Of a stretch of DNA of 64,000 bases, positions 53,682-63,243 are shown piece after piece. Location: the NCBI RefSeq assembly GCF_014692505.1, contig NZ_JACNYK010000001.1, forward strand, positions 1,125,922-1,189,921. The letters run 5' to 3'. This DNA is from Sphingobacterium arenae (GTDB taxonomy: Bacteria > Bacteroidota > Bacteroidia > Sphingobacteriales > Sphingobacteriaceae). The notes beneath the pieces were generated by a model. It made no database searches and was not told the origin of the DNA. It saw only the letters and a program-made list of their open reading frames with translations. Position numbers and translations under genes: made by a program. Each line of letters opens with the position of its first letter. Position 1 is the stretch's first letter.

Positions 53682-56153
53682 TTAGCGTTTCCCTTCCAAA
53701 AGCTTAAAAGTATTCTCAATATGCTGTTCAGAAGCTTTCCAATCGTCGTGACCAGGAATCACCAAATTAATCTCGGGATAGTGGGCGAGTAATCTTGCTA
53801 TCGAGGGTTTCCATTCTTTGACATCGCCGTCGCTGGTATTACCGAGGTTTTTGGCATCCGAACTCTTGATAAAACAGCCACCATCCAAGATCTTGTATTC
53901 GGGAAACCAGACGACTACATTATCCATGGAGTGTCCCGGGCCGAAGAAATCGAACACAAAAGATTCGCCGCCTACGGAATATGTCTTTCCTTCTTCGATC
54001 TTACGGATGGCCAGCGGCTTACCATTTGCACGCAATAATTCATTGGTACGTGCTGTGGCATATGTTGGGATGCCTATGTTGTTGTAATAGCCGAAACCTC
54101 CGGCACGGTCTTCATGCCAGTGGGTGGCATACACACCGATGACGGGCATATCGTGTTTTTCTTGTATACTATCCAAAAGTGGCTGGTACTGTGTGGGATC
54201 CCAAGGGGTATCAAAAAGGAGCGCACCTTCTTTGGTAAGGAGGTATAGTGCATTGGCTGAAACCTTGGTGCCCTCATATTCGTGATAAGTGGTGAAGAGA
54301 TAGAGTTTAGGGTTGATCTGCTCAATGACCAGTGGTTTATCTTGCGTAGACACGCTGGCTTGCTCGGCATCCTTCCTTTTCTCTATCCAGATCCGGTTCA
54401 GCCACAATTCCTGATTTCCTTTTGCTTGAAATTCGACATTGTATTGGCCTGCTTGCTCGACGGTAATCTCGCCGATGTGGCTATCCACAAACTCATCCGT
54501 GTAATTGTCTTCGTTCGGCTCGGCTACCACTTTCCCCGAAGGGACTATCGTTCCTTCGATGGTCTTGTCAGCAAATCGTATAGAGACAAGAATACGCTCT
54601 TTTGTTGGATTGTGCGCAGATAGATCAATATGGTAATGGCCAGCTTCTGGAAGATACAGCTCCCAGGTTATTTTCTTACCCGCTGTCTGCACATAGGCCG
54701 GACGGGTATCATCTTCTTCCACAAGCTTAAGGCGCTCTCTATTTGCCGCGTTCGACCCTTTCAGCGCAAATCCGCCGAAAGTAGACTCCGCAACAATAGA
54801 TGGAACAGTTTCTAGGCTATCGTACGTCAGACGTACAACGGATACAAAGGGATCGCTCTGCTGCTGCGGTAGTTGTATATGTGTCAGGGGACCATATTGT
54901 TCGAACGATAAGGAATGGCTTCCTACAGCGGATAACAATGCTGCTTTTTGAGGCTTGCTGCTTATTCCTGATACACGAAGTTTCCCATCTAAAGGCCAGT
55001 TGGATATATGGAGATAAACGGTATTACTTTTTCTACTTTTTGTGATTTTGCCCCAATCGTGTTGACCAACCGGAAGATCCAGACCCGTATTGTCGTACAA
55101 TGCTTCGCCGTATTGACCAAGCCATTTACCGATATCGTGAAGACGGTTAACGCTCTCATAAGGCACGGTACCGTCAGCTCTAGGGCCAATGTTTAATGTA
55201 AAACCTCCGTTCAGGGCCACATTGCTGATCAATGACTCAAAAAGCTGTCCGGTCGATTTCCAGTTTTTTTCCTGTCCGTTGTAACCCCACGAATGGGCAA
55301 TTGTACCCGGTGTTTCCCATGGATGATCCACGAAGCTTGTGCCAAACTGATTGTCACCTAACGTCTCAAAATCTACATATTTAGCATCTGTCGGTAACCC
55401 TAATCGGGAATTGATCAGACAATTGGGCTGCAGTTCGCGGATTAGAGCTACGGCTTGTTCCAATTGTTCCCGTTTAAATATTGTCTTCTCGTAGGGAATC
55501 CACATATCGAACCACATGATGGCGATGTCACCGTAGTTGGTCAGTAGCTCACGCATTTGTGGTATAGCTTTTTCCTGCCAATATTGGTTGAACTGCTCGT
55601 CCGTGACATGCCCGGTTAGTTCCTGATTATGATCCCAGGCATAGGGGTGTTCCCAATCGAGCCAATGCGAATAATAGAAGCCAAGTTTCATGTCGTGCTT
55701 GCGGCAGGCGTCCGCAATTTCTTTAATGACATCTCTTCCTGTACCTGAAAGTTTAGGAAGCGAGTAGTCGCCTATTTGGGTGTCCCACAGCGCTACGCCG
55801 TCATGGTGTTTGGAGGTGATGATAATATATTTCATGCCTGATTTTTTGGCGAGTAAGACCCAATCTTCCGGATCGATCTTGTCCCATACAAAGCGCTTCG
55901 CCAATTCGCCATACTCTTCTTTGGATATACGGTTACGGTATCGAATCCATTCGGCGTAGTTGTTGGCGTAACGGAGTGGCTCACCCTTCCATAGTCCTTC
56001 GGCAGCACTGTATAGACCCCAGTGGATGAACATGCCGTAGCGCGCTTCCTCGAACCAGTCGGTGCGGGGCGATTGGGCGAAGAGCGCAGAGAAACTCAAG
56101 AAATAGGATAGGGTGATAAGGAGGCAATTTTTAAGGTTGTTTTGTTGAAACAT
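53682..56153 (-). CDS. exported GH29 alpha-L-fucosidase fused to a subclass B1 metallo-beta-lactamase domain
   Basis: A single 823-aa frame. A signal peptide (1-27, FSALFAQ) is followed by a GH29 catalytic domain, about 28-380: GMFIHWGLYSAAEG, ITSKHHDGVALWDT, GFYYSHWLDW and the nucleophile Asp216 in IMWFDMW. A beta-domain (385-450) and a carbohydrate-binding-like module (about 452-596) come next. Residues 605-823 are a full subclass B1 metallo-beta-lactamase: LFDTPWD, THWHEDRAGG (His678, His680, Asp682), GPGHSMDNVVVW (His741), GGCFIKS (Cys760, Lys763) and IPGHDDW (His802). All six zinc ligands are intact; the domain has no signal peptide of its own and would be exported by the fucosidase's. 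It is the last gene of the glycan cluster. Identity of both domains is firm by motif; activity of the lactamase in this context is inference. Confidence 0.92.
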   Translation of the reverse strand: MFQQNNLKNCLLITLSYFLSFSALFAQSPRTDWFEEARYGMFIHWGLYSAAEGLWKGEPLRYANNYAEWIRYRNRISKEEYGELAKRFVWDKIDPEDWVLLAKKSGMKYIIITSKHHDGVALWDTQIGDYSLPKLSGTGRDVIKEIADACRKHDMKLGFYYSHWLDWEHPYAWDHNQELTGHVTDEQFNQYWQEKAIPQMRELLTNYGDIAIMWFDMWIPYEKTIFKREQLEQAVALIRELQPNCLINSRLGLPTDAKYVDFETLGDNQFGTSFVDHPWETPGTIAHSWGYNGQEKNWKSTGQLFESLISNVALNGGFTLNIGPRADGTVPYESVNRLHDIGKWLGQYGEALYDNTGLDLPVGQHDWGKITKSRKSNTVYLHISNWPLDGKLRVSGISSKPQKAALLSAVGSHSLSFEQYGPLTHIQLPQQQSDPFVSVVRLTYDSLETVPSIVAESTFGGFALKGSNAANRERLKLVEEDDTRPAYVQTAGKKITWELYLPEAGHYHIDLSAHNPTKERILVSIRFADKTIEGTIVPSGKVVAEPNEDNYTDEFVDSHIGEITVEQAGQYNVEFQAKGNQELWLNRIWIEKRKDAEQASVSTQDKPLVIEQINPKLYLFTTYHEYEGTKVSANALYLLTKEGALLFDTPWDPTQYQPLLDSIQEKHDMPVIGVYATHWHEDRAGGFGYYNNIGIPTYATARTNELLRANGKPLAIRKIEEGKTYSVGGESFVFDFFGPGHSMDNVVVWFPEYKILDGGCFIKSSDAKNLGNTSDGDVKEWKPSIARLLAHYPEINLVIPGHDDWKASEQHIENTFKLLEGKR

Positions 56154-56234
56154 GTTTAACGATTCTAAATTCCTAAAATAGGGTTTCTAATACTAAAATG
56201 AAAGGCTATGCTCATATTTTCGTTTAATCTAATA

Positions 56235-57308
56235 TTACTTAATTGATCGTAACAATTCAATCGTCGCTGCGTCGAAATCCGATTCGCCAAACAACGATAT
56301 ACCAGCGGCTCCATTGTCTATTGCAAGTGTGATACCTTGCTTCAATTCTTCCAAATTTTTAAAGTCCGGCAAGTACAAGCCCGCGTACAATGGAAATTTG
56401 CCGTGTATTCCCGCTACGCCTTCCGCAGTTGCCGTACCGATCCAATGTATCGGTTCCTTGTAAAAGCCATGATAAATCATGGGAAAGACACCAGATAGAT
56501 TCCAGCTTGTCCAATCCTGCCTCACAATCCGACGAGCCAGATCTGGAGTAGGGAATACGGCTGCCGTAACAGGTTTTTTATACTCCTTAGCCACGTCACA
56601 GATACGGTTGACTACGCTTGTAATCTGCCGATAGCGAAAAGATCGCCATGATAGGCTTTGTTCCGGACGTTCCACTTGATCGATATCGATACCCGTTTCC
56701 TTCAAAAAAGTATCTTTACTAAATTTACTGTAACAGAAGTCATATTCGGGTAATTCGGTTGATTGGTCCAAATCGTAGTTCGTCCATAAATTAACGGGTA
56801 AAACAACATCCGGATAACGGATATAATCCAGATGTAGTCCGTCTACATCCTCTTTTTCCATCTGCTCCCTTGCCTTTTCCTCCAGGTATTTCGGAACATC
56901 TGGGTGGGAGGGGCATAGGAATCGATAATAGTTTACATAAGGAGGTTGATCTGCGCAAGATTGCCCTAATCGGTTGACGGCATAATATTCCGGGTGCTTT
57001 TCCAAAAGCTCCTTTTCTCCGCGGTTCATCGTCCACATCCAGCGGTGTGCTTCCAGCCCATACTCTTTCGCCAACTGAAAGTGACGCTTGCTGTAGTCTT
57101 CAAAAAAGATCCCCCTGATGCCGGCATCTTTATAATTTTGGTAGCGATTTTTTAACTGCTCGTCGGTTTCGGTGTCCTGCGGCCGCATCCAAAGCCAAAA
57201 ATCAAATAATAACGGATTGTTATCGGCCGCCCATAGTTCGGTGGGTTTTAACTGTAGGGCGGCCATCCCCAAACCTGCAGTCTTGATAAAATTTCTTCTA
57301 CTATTCAT
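56235..57308 (-). CDS. GH10-like/GHL-type putative glycoside hydrolase with Tat-like signal
   Basis: The N-terminus SRRNFIKTAGLGMAAL is a twin-arginine-type signal. The mature 330 residues form a TIM-barrel-like protein: FDFWLWMRPQDTETDEQL, GIRGIFFEDYSKRHFQLAKE, GLHLDYIRYPDVVLP (with the acidic D-Y-IRYPD motif of GHL10-type and DUF187-like proteins), AVFPTPDLARRIVRQDW, GVFPMIYHGFYKEP and AGISLFGESDF. The likely role is cleavage or binding of a polysaccharide; which residue is catalytic is not clear. The start is the ATG at 57308 (MNSRRNF), overlapping the stop of the CBM9-like gene by 8 bases; an alternative start 7 codons upstream is less likely. Confidence 0.75.
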   Translation of the reverse strand: MNSRRNFIKTAGLGMAALQLKPTELWAADNNPLLFDFWLWMRPQDTETDEQLKNRYQNYKDAGIRGIFFEDYSKRHFQLAKEYGLEAHRWMWTMNRGEKELLEKHPEYYAVNRLGQSCADQPPYVNYYRFLCPSHPDVPKYLEEKAREQMEKEDVDGLHLDYIRYPDVVLPVNLWTNYDLDQSTELPEYDFCYSKFSKDTFLKETGIDIDQVERPEQSLSWRSFRYRQITSVVNRICDVAKEYKKPVTAAVFPTPDLARRIVRQDWTSWNLSGVFPMIYHGFYKEPIHWIGTATAEGVAGIHGKFPLYAGLYLPDFKNLEELKQGITLAIDNGAAGISLFGESDFDAATIELLRSIK

Positions 57309-58395
57309 AGTTAACGGTATAATGTCCAAAATTATCTAATGTCACCGTAAGATGATGTTTCACGTCTTTTACTTCTATAACGTATCCTTCTTTATTACGG
57401 TTTATAAAAATTGCGTAAACCAATTCCTTCCGATCTTCTTCGAGCACATGTTTCCCATTCTTTAGCTCCGCTAGATCATCTGCAAATTTTTTATGCTGTT
57501 TTTTGTACAGCTGCTGTAAATAAAAAATATTCCACGCGGCTTTTTCTGCAAAATAAGATTTGGGCAAAGCAACATGCTGAACTGTATCCATAAACTGAAT
57601 ATATCCCCATCTTTCGGGATGATGCATATTGATAATCCCTATGGGGGACCACACCCAATTATTTTCCGGTAAATATTTTCCATTTTTCATCTTTCTAGAA
57701 TACGCTCCGCTATGGAGTTCATGTTGCCATTGTACGCGTGAAAAATTAACCCGCCAATAGTCATTTATGTTTGGAGTTACCTTTCTACTGAAAGTGGTTA
57801 GCGATTTAAAAGGAATTGCCATCTCAACGGACCAATATTGATCGGTGTCATCTGGGTTATTTAACGTTCCTTCCACATGAATCGCAGATTTCAAATTTCT
57901 AACATCCCAATGCATCAATGCATCGCCGCCAAAGCGATACGGTTTGGGCATCATCAGGTCCAAAATCGTATTTAAGGGATTAACTTCTATCTCGTAATAA
58001 AAAGCCTGTTGCTCAAAAGGCTTTATAAAAACTTCAAAATCATTATCATGATAAATAATTGCATCACGTTTCTTTAAATTTCCCCACACATGCGGTTCCT
58101 CCATCTTGGCATAGATGTAGAGGCATTCGTGGTCCCATAACATTTTGACTTTTGTGGTGTAAGGCGGTTTGGATTTTGCATCACCTTCGATGTCGACAAA
58201 CTCTTCCGTCCAAGAAGCCAAATCCCAGGCTTGTTCATCATCCCGACCGTCGATCTGAATAGGGACATCGATTTTCATCACACCATAACATGCAGGTGGA
58301 GTTTGCATATTTTCTAACTGAATCAACGTTTGTGCGGAAACCAGGTACCCGAACAACGGGATGAGCGCTAGAACGGATAGTAATCGTAATTTCAT
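57301..58395 (-). CDS. exported CBM9-like carbohydrate-binding protein
   Basis: A 364-aa protein with a signal peptide (cleavage after LVSAQ). Residues 38-240 are a CBM9-type beta-sandwich: VPIQIDGRDDEQAWDLASWT, TKVKMLWDHECLYIYAKM, HDNDFEVFIKPF, YYEIEVNPLNTILDLMM. The remaining 120 residues include YFAEKAAWNIFYLQQL and are unlike CBM9. It could bind glycan reducing ends. Its ATG shares a base with the GH3 gene's stop (TAATG) and its own stop overlaps the next ATG, so three genes are tightly coupled. Confidence 0.85.
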   Translation of the reverse strand: MKLRLLSVLALIPLFGYLVSAQTLIQLENMQTPPACYGVMKIDVPIQIDGRDDEQAWDLASWTEEFVDIEGDAKSKPPYTTKVKMLWDHECLYIYAKMEEPHVWGNLKKRDAIIYHDNDFEVFIKPFEQQAFYYEIEVNPLNTILDLMMPKPYRFGGDALMHWDVRNLKSAIHVEGTLNNPDDTDQYWSVEMAIPFKSLTTFSRKVTPNINDYWRVNFSRVQWQHELHSGAYSRKMKNGKYLPENNWVWSPIGIINMHHPERWGYIQFMDTVQHVALPKSYFAEKAAWNIFYLQQLYKKQHKKFADDLAELKNGKHVLEEDRKELVYAIFINRNKEGYVIEVKDVKHHLTVTLDNFGHYTVNYE

Positions 58396-60767
58396 TACAG
58401 TGTATAATTCTTTTCCAGCACCAATATTCCTTCTAAACGAATGTCATCGGAAGAAGAACCTACTAATAATTTAAATCTTCCCTTCTCGGTTTCCCATTTC
58501 CGATCCGCACTCCACAGCTTCAAATCCTCTTTTGTCAGTTCGAAAACAACTGGCTGCGTTTCTCCTTTTTTTATTAACTGACGAGCAAAGCCTTTCAATT
58601 GTTTAACGGGTGTAACCACGCTGCTTACCTCATCCACCACATAGAGTTGCGTTACCTCTTCGCCGTCCCTATCGCCAACATTCTTCACATCAAATTGGAT
58701 AGAACACCTAAAGTCATCATTCGTTTTTTCTACTGCTACCTGCAAGTTATCATAAGCAAAGGTCGTGTAGCTTAATCCGAATCCAAAAACATATAAAGGT
58801 TTTGCTTCGAATTCGATGTAATCATGATGTTTCGGCTTTGCGTGGTTATAATAGATCGGTAGCTGACCGACAGATTGAGCAACCGATATGGGCAATCTAC
58901 CTGCCGGATTATAATCACCAAACAAAACATCCGCAATAGCCTGTCCTCCTTCCTGGCCAGGATACCATGCGTTAACAATAGCCGGAACATGCTCCGCTGC
59001 CCAGTTCAAATTCAACGGACGCCCCATAATGGTTACCAATACAACCGGTTTGCCCGTTGCCACGATGGCTTTTAGCAAGGGTAACTGATCCCCTAGTAAA
59101 TCTAGCGTTGCCCGATCAAACCCTTCTCCACTTTCCATATCGCTGACGGACTCTTTTCCACTTTCTACATTTGCCGCACCCGTGGCCTGATACGAAGTTT
59201 TAAAATCCCGTGCACTGGAACCACCCAATACCACTATAGCTACATCTGCCGATTCCGTAGCCTTTACAGCAGATGCAATATCCGTCGCACTTGTATCACG
59301 GATAGCGCAACCTTTCACATAATCCACATGCGTATTTGCAGATACGGTGGCACGTACGCCCTGCAATACCGTCTTGACCTTGTCTTCACGTTGCGGCGCT
59401 GTATAATCGCCGAGCTGATTATACATATTATCCGCATTGGGACCAATTACCGCGATCCTCTTTACAGATTTGCTCAATGGTAAAAGATCCTTCTCATTCT
59501 TTAGCAAGACGATAGCCTCTCGGGCGACCTGCTTTGCTATCGCCCTATGTTCTGCCGTTGCTACTTTCTGTTCTACCAGATTTTCATCTACGTATGGGTG
59601 CTCGAAAAGCCCCAACGAAAACTTTTGGTGCAACAAGCGCGCCACAGCGATGTCGACTTGTTGTATAGCTACCCGCCCTGATTTTACGCCTTTCAATAAG
59701 TTGTTTCCGAAACCGGAACCGCTGAGATCTACATCCAACCCGGCTTCTATACTCTGTTTCGCAGCATCGATGGCATCCGCAGCAGTAGCATGGCTTCCGT
59801 TTAGACCAGAGATACTCAACAGGTCTGAAACCACGAAGCCTTTAAAGCCCCACTGCTTCCGCAACACCTCATTTAAAAGCCAAGGATTGGAGGAGCAAGG
59901 AATGCCATCAATCGAATTATAAGCCGTCATGACCGAGCCTGCACCAGCCCTTACCGCTTGCTCAAATGGGGGTAGAAAACTTTGGCGTAACGCCCGTTCG
60001 CCAATACTTACGCTGCCACCATTATGCCCACCTTCGGGTACACCATAGGCTACGAAATGTTTCAACGTAGCGATTATCCTATCCTCTTTTCTCGTCCTGT
60101 CACCTTGAAACCCTTTTACCATGGCTTCTCCCATCTTCCCAACGAGATAAGGATCTTCTCCGTAAGATTCTTCCGTTCGAGACCATCGAGGATCCCGTGC
60201 CAGATCCAGTACGGGTCCATAACCGTTCTTCCCACCCACGGCAAACGTTTCTCGCGCGATCGTCTGGGCCATTTGTTTAATTAGCTTCGGGTTCCACGTG
60301 CTTGCCTGACCAATAGCTGTCGGAAAAACCGTAGCGCCAATAGCCATGTGTCCGTGTGGAGCCTCTTCAGAGAGCAACAGCGGAATTCCGAGTCGTGTGC
60401 TATCTACCATATAACGTTGAATCGCGTTGGTCACTTTTGCTGCTTCCTGTGGACTAAGCCCATTTTTCAACGTTTTTTGTGTCCACGGATCCGCCCGTAA
60501 AGTGGCCCACAGCAGTCCGATATGTTGACTTTTAACAGCATCTTTCAATTTTTCGCTAACACGTATGCCCGCTGCATCTTTCTCATACATTTCCCAGCCG
60601 AGCAATTTCGAGAGCTGTCCTACTTTCTCCTCCACTGTCATGCGTCCCACTAAATCCCGAACACGGTCTTCAATAGGCAACTGGCTATTCTTATAAGGTA
60701 AAACTTGTGCACGAAGTCCCGTACCCAAGCTAATTAATCCACTGAACAATATATATTTTAACTTCAT
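58395..60767 (-). CDS. bglX: GH3 beta-glucosidase (BglX-like)
   Basis: A 790-aa exported enzyme. After a signal peptide (GLRAQ) come the (beta/alpha)8 domain with the nucleophile Asp315 (FVVSDLLSISG), KHFVAYG and GEDPYLVG, an alpha/beta sandwich (VVLVTIMGRPLNLNW), and a C-terminal fibronectin-III-like domain (YVFGFGLSYTTFAY to the end). This is the BglX order. It removes terminal beta-linked sugars. The substrate cannot be fixed from sequence. It lies 22 bases after the GH92 gene. Confidence 0.92.
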   Translation of the reverse strand: MKLKYILFSGLISLGTGLRAQVLPYKNSQLPIEDRVRDLVGRMTVEEKVGQLSKLLGWEMYEKDAAGIRVSEKLKDAVKSQHIGLLWATLRADPWTQKTLKNGLSPQEAAKVTNAIQRYMVDSTRLGIPLLLSEEAPHGHMAIGATVFPTAIGQASTWNPKLIKQMAQTIARETFAVGGKNGYGPVLDLARDPRWSRTEESYGEDPYLVGKMGEAMVKGFQGDRTRKEDRIIATLKHFVAYGVPEGGHNGGSVSIGERALRQSFLPPFEQAVRAGAGSVMTAYNSIDGIPCSSNPWLLNEVLRKQWGFKGFVVSDLLSISGLNGSHATAADAIDAAKQSIEAGLDVDLSGSGFGNNLLKGVKSGRVAIQQVDIAVARLLHQKFSLGLFEHPYVDENLVEQKVATAEHRAIAKQVAREAIVLLKNEKDLLPLSKSVKRIAVIGPNADNMYNQLGDYTAPQREDKVKTVLQGVRATVSANTHVDYVKGCAIRDTSATDIASAVKATESADVAIVVLGGSSARDFKTSYQATGAANVESGKESVSDMESGEGFDRATLDLLGDQLPLLKAIVATGKPVVLVTIMGRPLNLNWAAEHVPAIVNAWYPGQEGGQAIADVLFGDYNPAGRLPISVAQSVGQLPIYYNHAKPKHHDYIEFEAKPLYVFGFGLSYTTFAYDNLQVAVEKTNDDFRCSIQFDVKNVGDRDGEEVTQLYVVDEVSSVVTPVKQLKGFARQLIKKGETQPVVFELTKEDLKLWSADRKWETEKGRFKLLVGSSSDDIRLEGILVLEKNYTL

Positions 60768-60789
60768 ACGTATAATTTTATCATTCCTT

Positions 60790-63075
60790 TTAACGCATAG
60801 ATTTCGGTCTGTTTGCTAGCTCTACACCGAACGTAACCGAAGGCGTACTGCCCATCTCGAACTCCAACTGGCCGCCCTTCATGAGGTCTTCATAGGCTAT
60901 GTAGGATTTCATATAAGGCGCATTATTGAAACGAATCTTCTGAATATATTTATTTTCCTTACTATTGCCATGTGCTATCAATTCCAGCTTTTTGCCGTCC
61001 CCCAAAGCTATCGTGACTTTATCAAATAAAGGGCTTCCGAAGATAAAGGGGCCACCGGCAGGCGAAACCTGATAAAACCCCAATGCTGATAGTATATACC
61101 AAGCCGACATCTGGCCTACGTCCTCGTTGCCCGAAAGACCATCTACTTGATCCGTGTACATCGTAGCGAGGGTCTGTCTTATTCGTTCCGCCGCCTTCCA
61201 TGGCTGTCCCGCATAAGGATACATATAGATAACGTGGTGGCTTGGTTCGTTTCCATGTGCATATTGACCGATCAATCCGCTAATATCCGGTGAAGCTTCC
61301 TTGCCCAGATTACCCTCCACCACGAATAACGAATCCAACTTCGTAATAAATTTATCCTCACCACCAAAAAGATCAATAAAACCATTGACGTTATGCGGGA
61401 CCAACCATGTATATTGCCATGCATTGCCTTCCGTATAGTCGTTGGCAAGATGCGCAGAATGAAAAGGATCAAATTCTTCCGGTCTGAAATTCCCCATGGT
61501 GTCTACACCACGCAAAAACTGCAGATCCTTATCAAAGTAATATTGAAAAGCATCGCTGCGTTTGATAAAATAATTATAATCTTCCTGCTCTCCGCGGAGC
61601 TTCGCTACCTGCGCCAAGCTCCAATCCGCAATAGCAAATTCCAGTCCTTTAGCAACGGATTCCACCTCTTCTTTATCAAAAGGCACATATCCGTATTGCT
61701 TATGCCAGTTCAAACCCCGATCATCTTTCATGGCCGAAACCTTCATCGCCTCATACGCCAAATCTTTATCAAAACCTTCTATACCTTTTAGATAAGCGTC
61801 TGCCACCACAATAATTCCGGGGTTACCTACCATACAATCTGTTTCATTTCCGGCAAGATGCCAAACAGGTAACTTTCCCTGCTCCTGATAAATACGTAAC
61901 ATACTGTTGATCATGTCTGGGACACGCTCGCGATGGATGATGCTCATCAAAGGATGAGCCGCACGATAGGTGTCCCATAAGGAGAACGTCGTATAATTTT
62001 CTCCGGTCACAAGTTTATGCGGTTTAAAGTCACTTCCCATATATTCGCCGTTCACGTCATTAAATATCGACGGCGCAACCATGGTATGATAAAGTGCTGT
62101 ATAAAATATTTTACGGGCCGTTGTATCGTTTGTTTCGATCTCTACTTTCTGCAGTTGCTCATTCCAGGCCGCGTCTGCCGCTTCTCTTGTAGCCGCGAAA
62201 TCCCAGCTAGGAAGTTCTTCCTGCATATTCAGTTTGGCGTTGTCTATGCTTACCGGAGACAACGCTACCTTCACCATGATCTCCTGCGGTTCTTCCACAT
62301 CTCTAAATACAAGTTCCGCATATGCACGAGCAGCCGTTAGGCTATTCCCCTTTTGTGCAGCCATACTGTCTGCTAGTTGAAAATCCGTAATCGGTTGCGA
62401 AAAAGTCGCAGTAAAATAAATCTTTTGGTTTTTGGCCCATCCCATAGAATACCGATAACCCGAAACAATGGTGTCGTTCTCTATGGTGATCTGACCTTCT
62501 TTTTCGCCTTCCCAGCCAATACCGGCATCCAGATTAATCAATATCTTCGGTGCTTCCCCTTGTTTATAGCTGTATTTGTGAAAGCCGATACGCGAGGTTG
62601 CCGTCAATTCCACATCTATCTGAAACCGATCCAGATGTACGGCGTAATAACCCGGTCTCGCCCGCTCCGTATTGCGGTTAAACAACGAATAAGCGCCGCT
62701 TTGTTCGTTACCATGCACTCCCCGATCAAACCTTATATTACCCGTGAAGGGCAACAACACGATGTCACCTAAATCGCCAATCCCCGTTCCGCTCAAATGC
62801 TGATGGGCAAATCCAATAATTGTTGAATCAGAAATATGATAGCCCGAAACCCAATCCCAGCCCGTCGAAAGGTTGGATGGTCCAAGTTGAACAGCTCCAT
62901 ACGGAACATTTGCTCCCAGAAATACATGTCCATGTCCACCTGTGCCAATATAGGGATCAACATACGCCGTTGGTGCATCCGACTTTTGAAGTCCCAAACC
63001 TAGACTGCAAGCTCCTAAAATCCCAAGTGTCCCGCCAATGAAAGCCAATCTTCTTATAATATTATTAAAACTCAT
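60790..63075 (-). CDS. GH92 alpha-mannosidase (lipoprotein)
   Basis: A 761-aa protein with a lipoprotein signal (GILGACS, Cys22). It matches GH92 exo-alpha-mannosidases: YVDPYIGTGGHGHVFLGANV, AVQLGPSNLSTGWDWVSGY, SGTGIGDLGDIVLLPFTG, WDTYRAAHPLMSI, GNETDCMVGNPG and DVGQMSAWYILSALGFY. These calcium-dependent enzymes trim alpha-1,2, alpha-1,3 or alpha-1,4 mannose from N-glycans or mannan. It probably sits on the cell surface or in the periplasm. The gene precedes the GH3, CBM9-like, GHL and fucosidase genes. Confidence 0.95.
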   Translation of the reverse strand: MSFNNIIRRLAFIGGTLGILGACSLGLGLQKSDAPTAYVDPYIGTGGHGHVFLGANVPYGAVQLGPSNLSTGWDWVSGYHISDSTIIGFAHQHLSGTGIGDLGDIVLLPFTGNIRFDRGVHGNEQSGAYSLFNRNTERARPGYYAVHLDRFQIDVELTATSRIGFHKYSYKQGEAPKILINLDAGIGWEGEKEGQITIENDTIVSGYRYSMGWAKNQKIYFTATFSQPITDFQLADSMAAQKGNSLTAARAYAELVFRDVEEPQEIMVKVALSPVSIDNAKLNMQEELPSWDFAATREAADAAWNEQLQKVEIETNDTTARKIFYTALYHTMVAPSIFNDVNGEYMGSDFKPHKLVTGENYTTFSLWDTYRAAHPLMSIIHRERVPDMINSMLRIYQEQGKLPVWHLAGNETDCMVGNPGIIVVADAYLKGIEGFDKDLAYEAMKVSAMKDDRGLNWHKQYGYVPFDKEEVESVAKGLEFAIADWSLAQVAKLRGEQEDYNYFIKRSDAFQYYFDKDLQFLRGVDTMGNFRPEEFDPFHSAHLANDYTEGNAWQYTWLVPHNVNGFIDLFGGEDKFITKLDSLFVVEGNLGKEASPDISGLIGQYAHGNEPSHHVIYMYPYAGQPWKAAERIRQTLATMYTDQVDGLSGNEDVGQMSAWYILSALGFYQVSPAGGPFIFGSPLFDKVTIALGDGKKLELIAHGNSKENKYIQKIRFNNAPYMKSYIAYEDLMKGGQLEFEMGSTPSVTFGVELANRPKSMR

Positions 63076-63243
63076 CTTATTTATTTTTTCTACAATGCGA
63101 AATTGTCTTGCTGCATATACCTTTTGTTAACCTCTAATTCCACATCAAAACAGAGCCTTTGGCGAACTCAACGAAGTTAAATTTTGAAATATGTAGCTAT
63201 ATCTGTTTTTGTAATATTCCGCTCATCAAATCAAGATAACCTC

